Under the pieces are notes generated by a model. That model was not told the DNA's origin, did no database searches, and was given only the letters and a program-made list of their open reading frames with translations. A stretch of 64,000 nt of DNA from Pollenia angustigena (Eukaryota > Arthropoda > Insecta > Diptera > Polleniidae): contig OV884060.1 in the NCBI GenBank assembly GCA_930367215.1, positions 180,183,253-180,247,252 on the forward strand, read 5' to 3'. Position 1 is the first letter of the stretch. Every line of letters starts with the position of its first letter. Both the position numbers and the translations under genes were made by a program. This document shows positions 1-11,799 of the stretch, in pieces.

Positions 1-466
1 ACATTGGAAACGTGTTTGTAGAAATATGTATAAAAAAAAAATTTATTTAACAGACCTGTTAAACAAATAGCAATCCCTTTCTCAAACTTTTACAGTATAA
101 TGAGGATACTCTAGGCTAAAAAAATTGACCGAAGCTAGAATAGTTTTAATTTAAATCGGTAATATCCGGTTTTGCAGATGTAATAATTAATCTTAGTTCA
201 AAAAAAAAATTTTTTTTTTTAACCAAGCAATTTCCTATAAGAATATCTTATCTTACTTTTTGTTTTGCTTATTTCTAGTTCGAAACAAAAACTTAGAATA
301 ACAATTTTTCAAAAACGGCAATACTTAAGCAACCCACAACTCGACAAATAAACATCAGACAGCAAAAAATATTTGGCACCAGAACCATAGTCATGTCAAT
401 TATAAAGGAATTTCGGCAGAATATTTTTTTTTATGTCCGCTTCACATAATTATATTAGAAAAACAA
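1..466. other. AT-rich sequence, nothing identified
   Basis: Homopolymer-rich DNA with no coding signal or repeat end recognised. It should be part of the Asph intron following exon 4 (transcribed leftwards). Confidence 0.5.
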
Positions 467-1128
467 GTAAGAAAGTATAGTCGGTCAAGCCCGACCATAT
501 GATACCCTACACCACAGTATTTAAAAACACATCATGCTTTTGTGTCCATATAAATATAGATTTATCTATGCTTATAAACTTCATAAAAATCGGTTTGAAA
601 GTTTGTGAGAGGCAGAAATTGCCCCCTACCTCCCCTTGTGGTCCTATTTTTGAAAAACTGTATAGCTAATGCGCCCATATAGATATGGATCTATCTATGT
701 TTTAAATTTCATTAAAATCGGTTTGAGAGGCAGAAATTGCCCCTATCTCCCCTCGCGGCCCTATTTTTTAAAAAATGCATACATTTTGTGTCCGTATAGA
801 TATGGTTCTATCTATGTTTTAAATTTCATTGAAAGCGGTTTGACAGTTTCTGAGAGGAAGAAATTTCCTCCTATCTTCCCTCGTGGTCCTACGATTCGGC
901 CCATTTTCAATAGGCTTGGTCCTTGTGTCAATAAGAACCTATGACCCAAATTTCATCAAATTATCTCCAGCCAGCCAGCCTGCCGGCCGGACGGACATCG
1001 TTAGTTCGACTCAGAAAGTGATTCTAAGACGATCGGTATACTTTAAGGTGGGTCTAGGACCAATATTTTACACACATCAGCACAAATGCATAATACCCTC
1101 TCCACTATTGTGGTGTGGGTATAAATAT
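467..1128 (+). mobile_element. AACAAGTAAGA-family element, copy a
   Basis: The head (ACAAGTAAGAAAGTATAGTC, GGTCAAGCCCGACC, ATACCCTACACC) and tail (ATACCCTCTCCAC, GTGGTGTGGGTAT) enclose three related segments with TTTTAAATTTCATT and GAGGCAGAAATTGCCCC. It is closely similar to copy b at 15597-16276 in the opposite orientation. Confidence 0.8.
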
Positions 1129-1133
1129 TCAGA

Positions 1134-1367
1134 CATGTTCTGACAATCGCACGATTTAAAATCGCAAAACGCCAGATTTATTTAATGCTGTTCTGAAACT
1201 CATACATTAAGCTTCAGATCTGGCATAGTTTCTTACAAGTCCCTTGAACATACTTTTGCAATTTTAAGTCGCCAAACTTCTTGCTATTGCGATTTACAGA
1301 ACACCTATTATGCCATTTCGGGTCAGAATCGCCAATGCTAAGCGTTTTGCGATTGTCAGAACATCCC
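1134..1367. mobile_element. MITE with ATGTTCTGACAATCGCA termini, copy 1
   Basis: A perfect 17-bp TIR ATGTTCTGACAATCGCA is present at both ends. The target duplication is not clear. It lies directly beside the preceding repeat, and a degenerate second copy is at 55183-55380. Confidence 0.75.
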
Positions 1368-1553
1368 TGATTGGCAGTACAGACAAATAAGTTTTCGCTT
1401 TTTAAAACCAGAGTCGAGAATTTTGACTTTTGTGCACAATATTCAGTATTACGCATATTATTATTTGTACAACAAGATTGTTTTAAATTGGACCAAATAT
1501 GAAAAATTTTGATTAATAAAATTACAGGAACACGCTCTTGTTAAGGTCTATGG

Positions 1554-2919
1554 TAGGGATTGCTGTTCGGTTTTAACCGAAACCGAAACCGCGGTTTTAA
1601 ATGCGTAAAAACCGAAACCGCTTTTACTTTAACAATGTATTTATGCTTGAAGAAATTGTAAATTAAACATCATACTCGTACTTCATATACAAAAACTTTA
1701 TACTTAACAGCCTTCAACAATGACAAGGTATTTCAAAATTCTTAAAATTCAAAATAAGTACTGAGAAGAACAAATGTTATCTTTATAACTCTTAAGTAGG
1801 TACACACCTTATTTGTGAGGCATAAACTGAATTTTGTATGGAGTTTCTCACACTAACGAACCCCTGGGCAAGGCTGGGACTACTTTTATATGTATGGAGT
1901 TTTATGGCTATAGCAGGAACATATTCCGGTAGCGTTTATGAGCGCCGTTGTCATTATGACATTTTTATCGATGAATAATCGCACCAGAGTCAGTAACAAG
2001 TTGATATTTAGGGACTTATGCATGACAACGGCTTTGCAATGTCACTGTTCCCTTAAAAGGAAAAACTTAGCGGCATTGTCTGTTATGAATAGATCACAAA
2101 GTGAGCGCTGCAGGACTTTGTCTGCTACATGTCTCCGTCAATGAATTAATCAAAAAATAACGGACCGTTTCTTAATTCTTGTTTGTTCTGTTCCATTTAT
2201 TACTTGAGTTTATTCTTCCTTGTCACTCTACCTGAAAAAATTCACTAATGAAAGTTGATGATATTGTCTGTGAGGACTCACAAACAAATGGACGGCTACA
2301 AGACAAAATCAACATTGGTCATCTATGACAGTTTGGACAAATACTTTAAAAATGTATATGTATATGACACCAAAGTAAAATGAACACTTGTCATCGATGA
2401 TTTAATATTGTCAGCGTTTGTCACGCTGAATCACTATGACGTTCGCCACCGGGATTTTGTTGGGAAATAAAATAATTTTTCGAAAAAAACAGAAAAGAAA
2501 GAATTCTTATGTGTTGAGTATGCTTTTCGAAACGTTTCATTTTGATTTTATTTACTGCAGTACATATATTATAGGGAAGGGCCTGACCAGGCCCAGGTGG
2601 ATACAATATGCACAAAATTTTCATTTGGCCAATTTCGGAATTGAGGATTTTTAATTTTAATTTAATTATATAAAAAAAATTATATAGAAAAAAGTCAAAA
2701 AATGCCTGGCCAGGCCCAGGTATACACTTAAGGGCGAATAAAAGTACCTGAATTGAAACAAATAAAAAAATTGTATTACATGCAAAAAAATATAAATGTT
2801 TATGTATGAATTTAACTTTGATATTTTCAAAACCGAAAACCGAACCGAAACCGACCGGTTTTAATCATTTTAAAACCGAAACCGCGGTTTCACATTTTTA
2901 CGGTTTTTAGCAAACTCTA
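1554..2919. mobile_element. Non-autonomous hAT element (1,366 bp)
   Basis: TIRs TAGGGATTGCT and the inverse of TAGAGTTTGCT are flanked by a perfect 8-bp duplication GTCTATGG (1546-1553 and 2920-2927). Both ends are loaded with subterminal AACCGAAACCG and AACCGCGGTTT motifs (1571-1622, 2830-2911), as hAT transposase binding arrays often are. A CCTGGCCAGGCCCAGGT palindromic motif occurs twice inside (2581, 2704). No intact transposase. Confidence 0.88.
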
Positions 2920-3201
2920 GTCTATGGCAAGTATGAATCAATATTACACGTTACAGATCCTTATTAAACACAAGAAGATATTGCAAAACTATTAAAAGTA
3001 ACTCATTAGGTTTTTTGCTTTCATTTAAAACCATTTAAATTATTTGAATAAGAGATATTTGGAGTCCCTTTAAAGAGAGCAATCAAAAAAAAGTCTAGAA
3101 TTTTCTTCGAAAATGGGCTACAAAATCCGTTTAATATGCATTTTCAAAACGCTGAATATGACTTCTATAAATTCGCCTTCTACAGCAGATAGCCCGAGTA
3201 A

Positions 3202-3625
3202 AGGCCCAATTAGACGTGACATCACCATAATGCCACAGCCGTAACGGCGAATTGAGACACCAAAATTGAATTGGTTTAATGGTATGTTAATGTCGTTTTG
3301 GTAATACTGTTTTGTTATGGTTATGTAACGTCTTATTTGAGCCTAAAGGTCCATTTAAACGTGACATAACCATAATGACACAGCCGTAACGATGACCGTA
3401 GAAACCAAAATTGAATTTGTTTGTATGGTATGTTTATGTCGTTTTGGTGATGCAGTGGTTATGGTAATACAGTTTTGTTATGGTTATGTCCAATTCAATT
3501 TTGGTTTCTAAATTCGCCGTGACGGCTGTGACATTATGATTATGTCACGTCTAATTTGAGCTTTAAGGTCCAAATTCGCCGTTACGGCTGTGGCATTATG
3601 TTTATGTCACGTCTAATTTGAGCTT
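3202..3625. mobile_element. Head-to-tail cluster of Harbinger-type MITEs sharing TAA junctions
   Basis: Three units, 3202-3343, 3347-3563 and 3567-3625, are separated and bounded by TAA (3199-3201, 3344-3346, 3564-3566, 3626-3628). Ends are AGGCCCAATTAGACGTGACA and the inverse of AAGCTCAAATTAGACGTGAC. Internal blocks GCCACAGCCGTAACGGCGAA and ACCAAAATTGAATT recur in both orientations. Confidence 0.75.
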
Positions 3626-3628
3626 TAA

Positions 3629-4034
3629 CCCCCGTTTTCACACAATTTTTTTTTTGAATTGTGAGTAAAAACATAAATATTTTTAAATTTATGTAAATTT
3701 CAACAGCAAAACATTTTTGTGTCCTTTAACCAGTAAATAAGCTACGAGAAAAGTTTAAAATTCCCAAAGCTTAAGGAATTGAGGCCTTATTTATAAACAA
3801 TATTCCATGCTTATAACAGGTTTATAAGACGAATTTTATACGAAAATTTGTTTAAGTAACCTTTAATAAAACTGAATTATTTTTTATGAATAAGGTGGTT
3901 GATGTTTGATTTCAAATTTTCGCAGTGCCTTAAAATTAATATTTTTAGTGTCCTTTTTTCAATATATCTATGGTAATATGTTGTACAAAATTTCTATATA
4001 TGAACAAACGCGGGCCAAACAACTGTTTACTTAC
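3629..4034. other. Asph intron sequence left of exon 4
   Basis: AT-rich, with no further exon found. It runs up to the exon 4 donor. Confidence 0.4.
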
Positions 4035-5079
4035 GCGAGGAGCCCCATGAAGGAGCATGATCGGCTTCATCTTCTTGATTTTCATCCGAAACTACATTTT
4101 GCTTAGACTCGGCAGCTGCCTGTTGTCGTGCCTTCTCTTTCAACAACTCCAATTCGGCAGCATCATTGTCGACTATTTTCTCTAGAGAATCGCCATCATC
4201 TTCCTGTTAAAAAAAAATTGTAAACAAATAAGTAACACATTAGAAAATAATCATCATTAAACTTACTTCATCGAAAGCATCATCGTCATCCTCGGGAGCA
4301 GGCTGTGAGGTAGGATTTGATCTTTCTTTTGTAACATTATCATCATCCTCATTAGTTTTATTGTCATCAACTTCATTATCCTCATCATCATTTTGTTCGA
4401 CAGTAGCCTCTTCGGTTACATTCTCATCTTCGGCTGTAACATTTTCATCATCCCCTTCTTCAGCTGTAACATTATCATCGACTTCAGCCGTAACATCTTC
4501 ATCATCCTCCTCGTCCTCTTCTTCAACAGTAAGATTTTCAACTGTAGCATTATCATCTTCCTCATCCTCTTCTTCGGGTGTAACATTATCATCTTCGTCC
4601 TCAGCTACTTCCTCCTCTTCATCACCTTCGGAATGATCGGCTTCTTCCTCAAATGGTTCATCATGATCGTCTTCACCATCATGTTCATCGCCTTCGTCAT
4701 GATCATCATCATGCTCCACAGAGCCCTGACTATCATGATGATCATCATGGTCACCACGATGTTCGTCTACCCAACCATCAAAATAATTTGAAAATCGGGA
4801 TTCCGATAAAGGTGTATCCACTAAAAGTAATGTAATTTAAATAAATTTATATCCTTTACATAAATTCTTAATCGAAATGAAAAATCTCAGACTCACCATC
4901 CGATATCCCTCTATTTTCCAATATAATTAGAAGCACCAAGCCCATAAGTACGGCCATAAGGGAAAAGAAAATTATTTTGGCACACCAATGACCACCAGTG
5001 TCATGCTCCTCCTGAATATGCAAGTGGACATCATCTGAACCCATTTTGGTGATATGCACGCCGTGTGAGGCCTCATCCT
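4035..5079 (-). CDS. Asph: Asph/junctate-type ER membrane protein, coding exons 2-4
   Basis: Three coding exons: 5079-4897 (183 nt), 4820-4267 (554 nt) and 4203-4035 (169 nt). They are separated by 76- and 63-nt GT-AG introns (acceptors TTCAG, TTTTAG, AACAG; donors GTGAGT, GTAAGT, GTAAGT) and phases agree throughout. Joined to exon 1 they give 319 open codons with no stop at 4035, so the gene continues left of the window. Exon 2 encodes a short cytosolic stretch and one membrane span (about residues 49-70, KIIFFSLMAVLMGLVLLII). Exon 3 encodes an Asp/His-rich then Glu/Asp-rich luminal segment with eight N-x-T sequons. Exon 4 encodes a charged helix (LEKIVDNDAAELELLKEK). A basic N-terminus, a type II anchor and a long acidic luminal stalk match the shared N-terminal part of aspartyl beta-hydroxylase, junctin and junctate, which bind ER calcium. 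The TPR and hydroxylase domains are not in the window, so an isoform lacking them cannot be excluded. Confidence 0.8.
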
Positions 5080-5084
5080 CTGAA

Positions 5085-6277
5085 CAAACAGTAAAATAAA
5101 AATATGTTTTTAAAATCTTCACGATAAAAGTTCAAAGTTTTACTCTAACAAGGTTTTGGTTAGTAAAAGTTTTAAAATTAAGTAGTAGGAAAGCAGTGGC
5201 TGAAGGGTTTCTCGCAATTTCCATTGACAAAAGCTTTTACAATTTACAAGCTTTTAGATGGAGTCTTAATTGAATGAAAAGCTAATTGGGGTAGCTTTTA
5301 GGATCATTTCGGTATATTATTATTTTTCTTTTTATGTAAACTACCTTGTAAGCTAGATTTGCGTGAAAATAATAATTCGCCTTCCGACCTACGGACATCA
5401 AGAGATTCTAGGCATTGTTTTAAGATTAAAATAAATTATTTTATTATTATTTGTTAATTATATGCGATTAATTGTTTTGATTAACATAAATATTTACTTA
5501 AAAAATACAAGAACTGAACAAAAATGATATTAATTATAGAACTCAAAGACATTTAAATTTTGCAAATCACCTGGAGATTTGCCAATGCTTCATCATATTG
5601 TTTTCAAAGGTTGGAAAACCAGGGATTTACAAACGTTTTTATAATTGTAGCTCTAAATTAAACGGATCCGTTTTTTTTTTCTAATTTTTACATATTTCAC
5701 GCGGGGAAAAAACATGGTTGAAATATGGTTAAAAAAACATATTGTGGGCCCCACAATGACTTGAATTGTTGTTTTAAACGCAACTTTTTCACGATTAATA
5801 AATCATGTTATGGTTGATTTTGTGCAAGTTATTGTTAATTTTAATCATATTATGGTCATATTTAACCATTTTATTGTCATATTTAACCATAATATGGTTA
5901 ACTGCAAACAAAAACATTGTTTAAATCCAGCCATAGTATTTTTCTCTTAGAATATTTTTTTTCTGCCTGTACACACAAAGTTAATAACATAAAATTAAGA
6001 TAAATATCGCTAAAATTCTATTTGTAGTCGGAATTAAATTTTAAAGAAATAAATAAAAGCAGATCCAGAATTCCAACTAACTTCAATTTAAGCTATGGCA
6101 TTTTGACAAAACATCTTAAGTCGAATTAAAAAAGCTGAAAAAAATGTTGTTAATCATACGAATTTTGATTTAAAAAACAGGGAACAAAATATTGTAATTA
6201 AAAATTTAATTTTATTTACATTGATGAAATTTAGGCCCTATTAGCTTGACAAAAATAACATTCATTGTTGTTTACGT
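5085..6277. other. Start of Asph intron 1; short ATGGTTAAA-type palindromes
   Basis: Mostly featureless AT-rich DNA. Between 5710 and 5920 the motifs ATGGTTAAA, AACCATAATATGGTTAA and GTCATATTTAACCAT recur in both orientations, perhaps a decayed foldback element. The 8-bp hAT target GTTTACGT ends the segment. Confidence 0.4.
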
Positions 6278-7359
6278 CAGTGTTCGAAAATAAACAGTAC
6301 ATTATATAACGTTCGGCTCACACAACAAGGAACGATATCTATTTTTTTAGTGATTGTGTAGACATACACAACTCTTAATACCGTTCGTAACTATTTTTAA
6401 GCAGTGTTCGAAAATAAACACAAAATATCGTTTCTTTATGTTCGGTTCGGTAGATTTGTGGAAAACACAAACGCTAATACTGTTTGTGTAGAAAATCATT
6501 AAAAAAAGTAACGTTTCCCTGTTAGTCATCTTTCGAACACAAAAATAATACTGTTTTTATCACACACAACAAAAGATGAGAACATTTAAATCCGTTCGGT
6601 TTTTTTTGAAAATCCACAAATTTCGATGTGTTCGGTTCGGCTCATTAATGTTCGTCCCTTTTGGCTGGTAAAAAAAAAACAAAATTTTTTTACAAATACC
6701 AAATGCACACACGAAAAAAACATTAAAGAACATTAAAATATAATGTTTTTCTACAGTATCACTACAATTGTTCTGTTTTTTAATGAAGAACCGAACATTA
6801 TATAATGTTCTGTTCTTTCTTGAAAATAGTTACGAACGGTATTAAGGGTTGTGTATTATGACACAATCACTAAAAAAATAGATATCGTTCTTGGGTGTGT
6901 GAGCCGAACGTTAAATAATGTACTGTTTATTTTCGAACGCTGTTTTCAAGAAAGAACCGAACATTATATAATGTTCGGTTCTTCGTTAAAAAACAGAACA
7001 ATTGTAGTGATACTGTAGAAAAACATTATATTTTAATGTTCTATAATGTTTTTTTTCGTGTGTGTATTTTGTTTTTGTAAAAATGTTTTTTTACCAGCCA
7101 AAAGGGACGAACATTAACGATCCGAACCGAACACATTGAAGTTTGTGGATTTTCAAAAAAAACCGAACGGAATTAAATGTTCACATCTTTTGTTGTGTTT
7201 GATAAAAACAGTAATATTTTTGTGTTCGAAAGATGACTAACAGGGAAACGTAATTTTTTTAATGATTTTCTACACAAACACTATTAGCGTTTGTGTTTTC
7301 CACAAATCTACCGAACCGAACATTAAAAAACGATATTTAGTGGGTATATTCGAACACTG
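6278..7359. mobile_element. Foldback hAT element (1,082 bp)
   Basis: Terminal CAGTGTTCGAA inverted repeats are flanked by a perfect 8-bp duplication GTTTACGT (6270-6277 and 7360-7367). The inside consists of two blocks and their reverse complements in the order A (6278-6401), B (6402-6815), A' (about 6816-6943), B' (about 6944-7359). A second internal terminus CAGTGTTCGAAAATAAAC starts at 6402. Densely repeated TTCGGTTCGG and GAACCGAACATT motifs. No coding region. Confidence 0.88.
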
Positions 7360-8132
7360 GTTTACGTTTTTAAAGTTTTGTATTATAAACGAAATTTTTC
7401 TTTAATTTTGGTTTATTTTATTAATTGATAAAAACGATTTTTTCACCGAGTTTTTTTAAAAACTTTTCTGCTATCTTATCTCGACTTAAGATATTTTGTC
7501 AAAATATCACAGAAATATTCCCTGGGCAGTTATTCTGCCCATCTCTAGCGCTTGTGTATGAAATAGCCTTAAAATATTTATAACCCAATTTCAATTAACA
7601 TAAATAAAAAAGAAATTATAAGATCAACGCCCTTTCCAGAATTTCGCTTTAATTAGCATAATTTAAAAAAAATTAATAGTAAAGGGTGGTTCAACAAAAA
7701 CGCAAGATGTAAATTGTCAACAAAACAAAAAGTTTTCAGAGAATTATCCTAATAGTTTTTATTTCTATGACTCTGAGACATAATTGAGGTTCAGTGTCGT
7801 TAAAGTGCAGAATTATCTCATCCTTTACACTCAAAGAAAAATCAATCCATCCGTACTCAAATCAATCCGAAACGGTATTAATAGTACGGTCAGTACGGAT
7901 TTTCTTGAATCAAGTACAGAAAGATTGATTCAAGTACGAATTTTCAATCTCAAAATACTTAAATTATCCATATTCAATCCCAATTTCGTACTTAAAATAA
8001 TCCAAAAATGAGATTGATTTAAGTCAAACTAAGATTAAATCAATCTCAAAATGCGCATGATTCAAGTATTATAAAGTTGATTTTATTCCGAATGCGTGTA
8101 TGAAAAAAACCAAAAAAGAAATTAGAAAGAAA
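7360..8132. other. Intron sequence with AGTACG/AATCAATC-rich repeat
   Basis: From about 7820 the motifs AATCAATCC, GTACTCAA and CAATCTCAAAATAC recur. The same vocabulary returns at 9690-9800, so copy c of the AACAAGTAAGA family seems to have split an older repeat here. Confidence 0.4.
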
Positions 8133-9381
8133 ACAAGTTAGAGTGCTATATTCGGCTGTGCCGAATCTTTGATACCCTTCACCGACAAGCAGTTCGAATG
8201 TTTAAGGAGTAATATCTGTATGATGTTATTATTATTTTAAACTGTGACGATTTGTTATTAATTATGGTTTTAGGCGACTAAACTGTTTTCCGGTAGTAGG
8301 GTTTATATGGGGCCTAAAACTGTGACGTACCAATTGATAGCATTATTAATTATGGTTTTAGGTGTACTAAACTGTTTTCCGGGTGTAGGGTTTCTATGGG
8401 ACCTAGGGTAAATTATGTACCGATCTTCACGAAATTTCACAGTATCATTTATAGTGCTATAAAACTGTGACGAGCCAAAATTTGTTATGATTGCATTATT
8501 TTTTACGGTTTTAGGCGTACTAAACTTTTTTCCGGTAGTAGGGTTTATATGGGGCCTAAGGTAAATTATGGACCGATCGTCACGAAATTTCACAGTGTTA
8601 CTTATAGTCCTAAAAAACTCTGACGTATCAAATTTTGTTACGTTAGCGTTATTTTTTACGGTTTTAGGCGTACTAAACTGTTTTCCGGGAGAAGTGTTTA
8701 TATGGGGCTTAGGGTAAATTATGGACGGATCTTCACGAAATTTAACAGCGTGATTTAAAGTCAAATAAAACAAATTTTTGCAAAATCTTATCTCATTCCG
8801 TGCCTTGTTCCAGCATTAATGTTATTTTTTGTAACAAATTTATCAATTTTTTTAGGTGGTGGTTCCACATTTTGATTCATAGCTCTGGTCCTACCAAGGT
8901 ATATTTACACAAGGTAAACTCGTTGGCCCATATGTTTGTCAGCTGATTACCCCTAGTTGGAAGCTTAACGTCAAATTTCGTGTATATGAGAAAAAATTTG
9001 TACATGTGTGCGTTAAATTGTTTTTTTTTTTATATGAAGACAATTTTGACCACTCCGTTCCTTTTATAGAGCAGCATGTATACACTCCCAAATGAGTCTA
9101 CCTTGTGTAAATATACCTTGGGTCCTACTGATCCCAAACTGCTTAGGATAACTACAAGCAATTTGGCACCAAGTTTGTTCATTTCTTTTGAGTTGTTCGA
9201 AAGTGAGCGTGTTTTCAACAGACGGACAGACAGACGGACATGGCTAAATCGACTTAGAATTACTCAAGTACCTAGAATATATATACTTTATGGGGTCTGA
9301 GATGAATAATAAAAAATTTTCACATGGAATGATAAACTTAATATACCCTCTTCACAACTAATTGTGGTGGAGGGTATAAAA
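8133..9381 (+). mobile_element. AACAAGTAAGA-family element, copy c, with internal tandem repeats
   Basis: The head is AACAAGTTAGAGTGCTATA, then TTCGGCTGTGCCGAA and ATACCCTTCACC; the tail is ATACCCTCTTCACAA and TTGTGGTGGAGGGTAT. Inside are four units of up to 156 bp (TAAACTGTTTTCCGG at about 8280, 8368, 8522, 8678). GACGGACAGACAGACGGACA near 9230 and ATATATACTTTATGGGGTC near 9280 are the family's usual tail-side motifs. Confidence 0.8.
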
Positions 9382-11030
9382 AATTATTATGATTGATTTA
9401 CTTACTCGTATTACACCTTACAGAATGAGAAAACACCAACAGCATGCCCGATATGGTTTTTACTTTAGAAATCTTTTGTACATATTTAACCAAAAATATA
9501 AACTAAATGAGAAGCAAGAGTTCAAATTTACTTTTTAACCCTTCGTGGTACACATGAGTCTTGCCCGACCTTTTTTCAATGTGTATAGAAAATCAAAACA
9601 TTCGTAAACCGGTTAAACACAACGAAAAGTATCATCTTTATTTTACTTGATTTTAGAATTTTATACTTATGTCAAAAAATTCCGGGATTGATTTTCGAAA
9701 GCAATCTCAATAAGGATTGTTTTGAGTACGTTTTAGTATTATTCGTACTTGAATTTTTGAGTACGACTCGTACTTAAATTAATCATTGAAAACTTGATTT
9801 AAAAAACGATATTTATAAATGGTTCCTTGAAGTTCGATCTGTTCTGACAAAATTTTTAAGATACTTGTCCTTGCTAAATTGAATTTCGGGTAGGGATTCT
9901 GAAATGTGGGATACGTTTTATGATTTATAAGAGCTTAAGTCCTACTTCGATTTTTCCATGGTATGGAAGCTGACCGATTTTTTTTCAAAAGGTTGCATCA
10001 TTTGGCCCTTTTGTATTTACCAGAGTTGAAAAAACTGCAAAAACAGTCAAACAAAAAACGATAATTTGTGTACAACTTTTCACTTTTTGAGCTGGTTTGA
10101 CAGCGCCTGAATAAATTTAATGAATCAGAAGTAAAAGCAACAGTTTTTTTGGCCAATGACAAATTAAGAAGAGGAAAAAATTGCGGTTTTTCTAATTTGA
10201 CTGCAGTTTTTTTAAACGCTGGTATTTACATAAATTCTTTTTGTTCTTGCTGTTTCACACCATAAGCACCATGAAGTATCTACCATATTTAAAACAATTT
10301 AAGAACCCATGATTGTGTTTTGTTTATTAAAAAAGATGTGCGTTCGCATGTGACGCATTATCATTGTATATTATTTTATAAGTAATAATTATGTTTTACA
10401 TATCTGTATGCAGTAATGTTCATAATAATAGCACAAGAAAACTATATACAGGTATGTAATAAAAATCGATCGATTTCAAAACGAACGTTTTAAAAGATGT
10501 GACGAATTTCGAGAGATTTTAAAATCCATTTCCGAATTATAGTCATACATTTTCGTTCAGAATACACTTCAGTTTAAGTATATAATACAAAATTTAAAAG
10601 AATAAAGACTAAAAATAATAGGAATATGTATTTAAAATCCATTTTAAAAGATACTGAAAACGATATTTTCGGTTTCAAATCGTTTAGTTTTTAAATTCGA
10701 TTTCCATCACAAAGTAGCTTTCTTCTATAACTTCATCTATAACAACTTCTATAACTACTTTTTTCTGGATGTATTTAAGTAAAAAAAATAATGAGTTACT
10801 TTAAAATGCGTTCATTTTGGGGCATCCCTTGTAAAATTTATTGGTTCTTTGAGTTGAATTGTAAGTAGTGCCTTCATGTTTTTCCGATTACTCAACACAT
10901 TATTTTGTAGGCGAAGTTTTTACTGGGCTGATAATAGTAAGAATTTATGTAGTGGGGTAGGTTGCTCTTAAAGCTTAAACTTAGGTGATTATGCTAATTA
11001 GAAGTCTTAAACTGGGTCTTTTCTCCCATG
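9382..11030. other. Asph intron 1, no feature identified
   Basis: AT-rich unique-looking sequence apart from the AGTACG-rich stretch at 9690-9800. No exon or element end seen. Confidence 0.4.
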
Positions 11031-11479
11031 CACTGATAGAAAAATGCATCTTCATATTGATGATGCCCCAACATCAGAATTGTGACATCAATGTTACTAC
11101 AAATGGCATCAATGATGCAAAAAGTAACATCAACCCAATGAGTAACGTCTTCGTACAATTTTGTCATTTTTTACGTGTCATCATTTTGTATATTATTTAC
11201 ATTATTTTCATGAATTCAATGTATTATAGGAAGCAAAAATTCCTATATTCTATTTTTTTAAATTACCCAGCAAAAACTTTGCTTACAAAATAAGCTGAAA
11301 AATAATGAGAATTTGACGAGCCGTCTACTTACTTTTCTACTAGAAAAAGTACTTATTTTTTTTCGAGATGTCCCAAAAGTAATCCTTTATAATTTAGCCT
11401 ATTATAATCTAAAAAATAATATGTTTTTTTTATACTTAAAATTTTTATAAAAATATTTAGTTACACAAAGTCAATAAAG

Positions 11480-11673
11480 TAAATTTTTTTTTTTTTTTTT
11501 AATTTTTTTTTTTTTTGTAATTATTTTTTTTTATTTTTTTAAATTTTATTTTATTTTTTTTTTTTTTCTTATTTTATTTTTTATTTTTTTTTCTGTCTCT
11601 GGCGGGATTCGATCGCGCAACCTCGGTGCTGATAGACTAGCTCGCTACCAGCTAGTCTACCGGGGCAGTGTAG
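11480..11673 (-). mobile_element. tRNA-derived SINE, copy 1
   Basis: On the minus strand, CTGCCCCGGTAGACTAGC and TGGTAGCGAGCTAG (A-box-like) are followed 30 nt later by GATCGAATCCC (B-box-like) and CGCCAGAGAC. A long A-rich tail (11590-11480) follows directly. It shares the head sequence with the SINE at 55803. Confidence 0.65.
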
Positions 11674-11799
11674 TTTTTGTATTAAAAAACTATGTTTTTT
11701 AACTATAATGACTATAATGACATTTTTATTGTCATAATGAAAATTTAAATTTTTCTGTATATTTAAGATATAATAATAAAGTTATTATTTTTTAATATA

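Noticed and set aside
4361..4791. Plus-strand Ser- and Phe/Ile-rich ORFs opposite the Asph acidic exon
   Set aside because: They are antisense translations of the Glu/Asp-codon repeats of exon 3; the minus-strand reading has proper splice sites and family sense.
8303..8773. 156-codon minus-strand ORF with repeated PGKQFSTPKT
   Set aside because: It translates the internal tandem repeat of an AACAAGTAAGA-family element; the amino acid repeat follows the DNA repeat.
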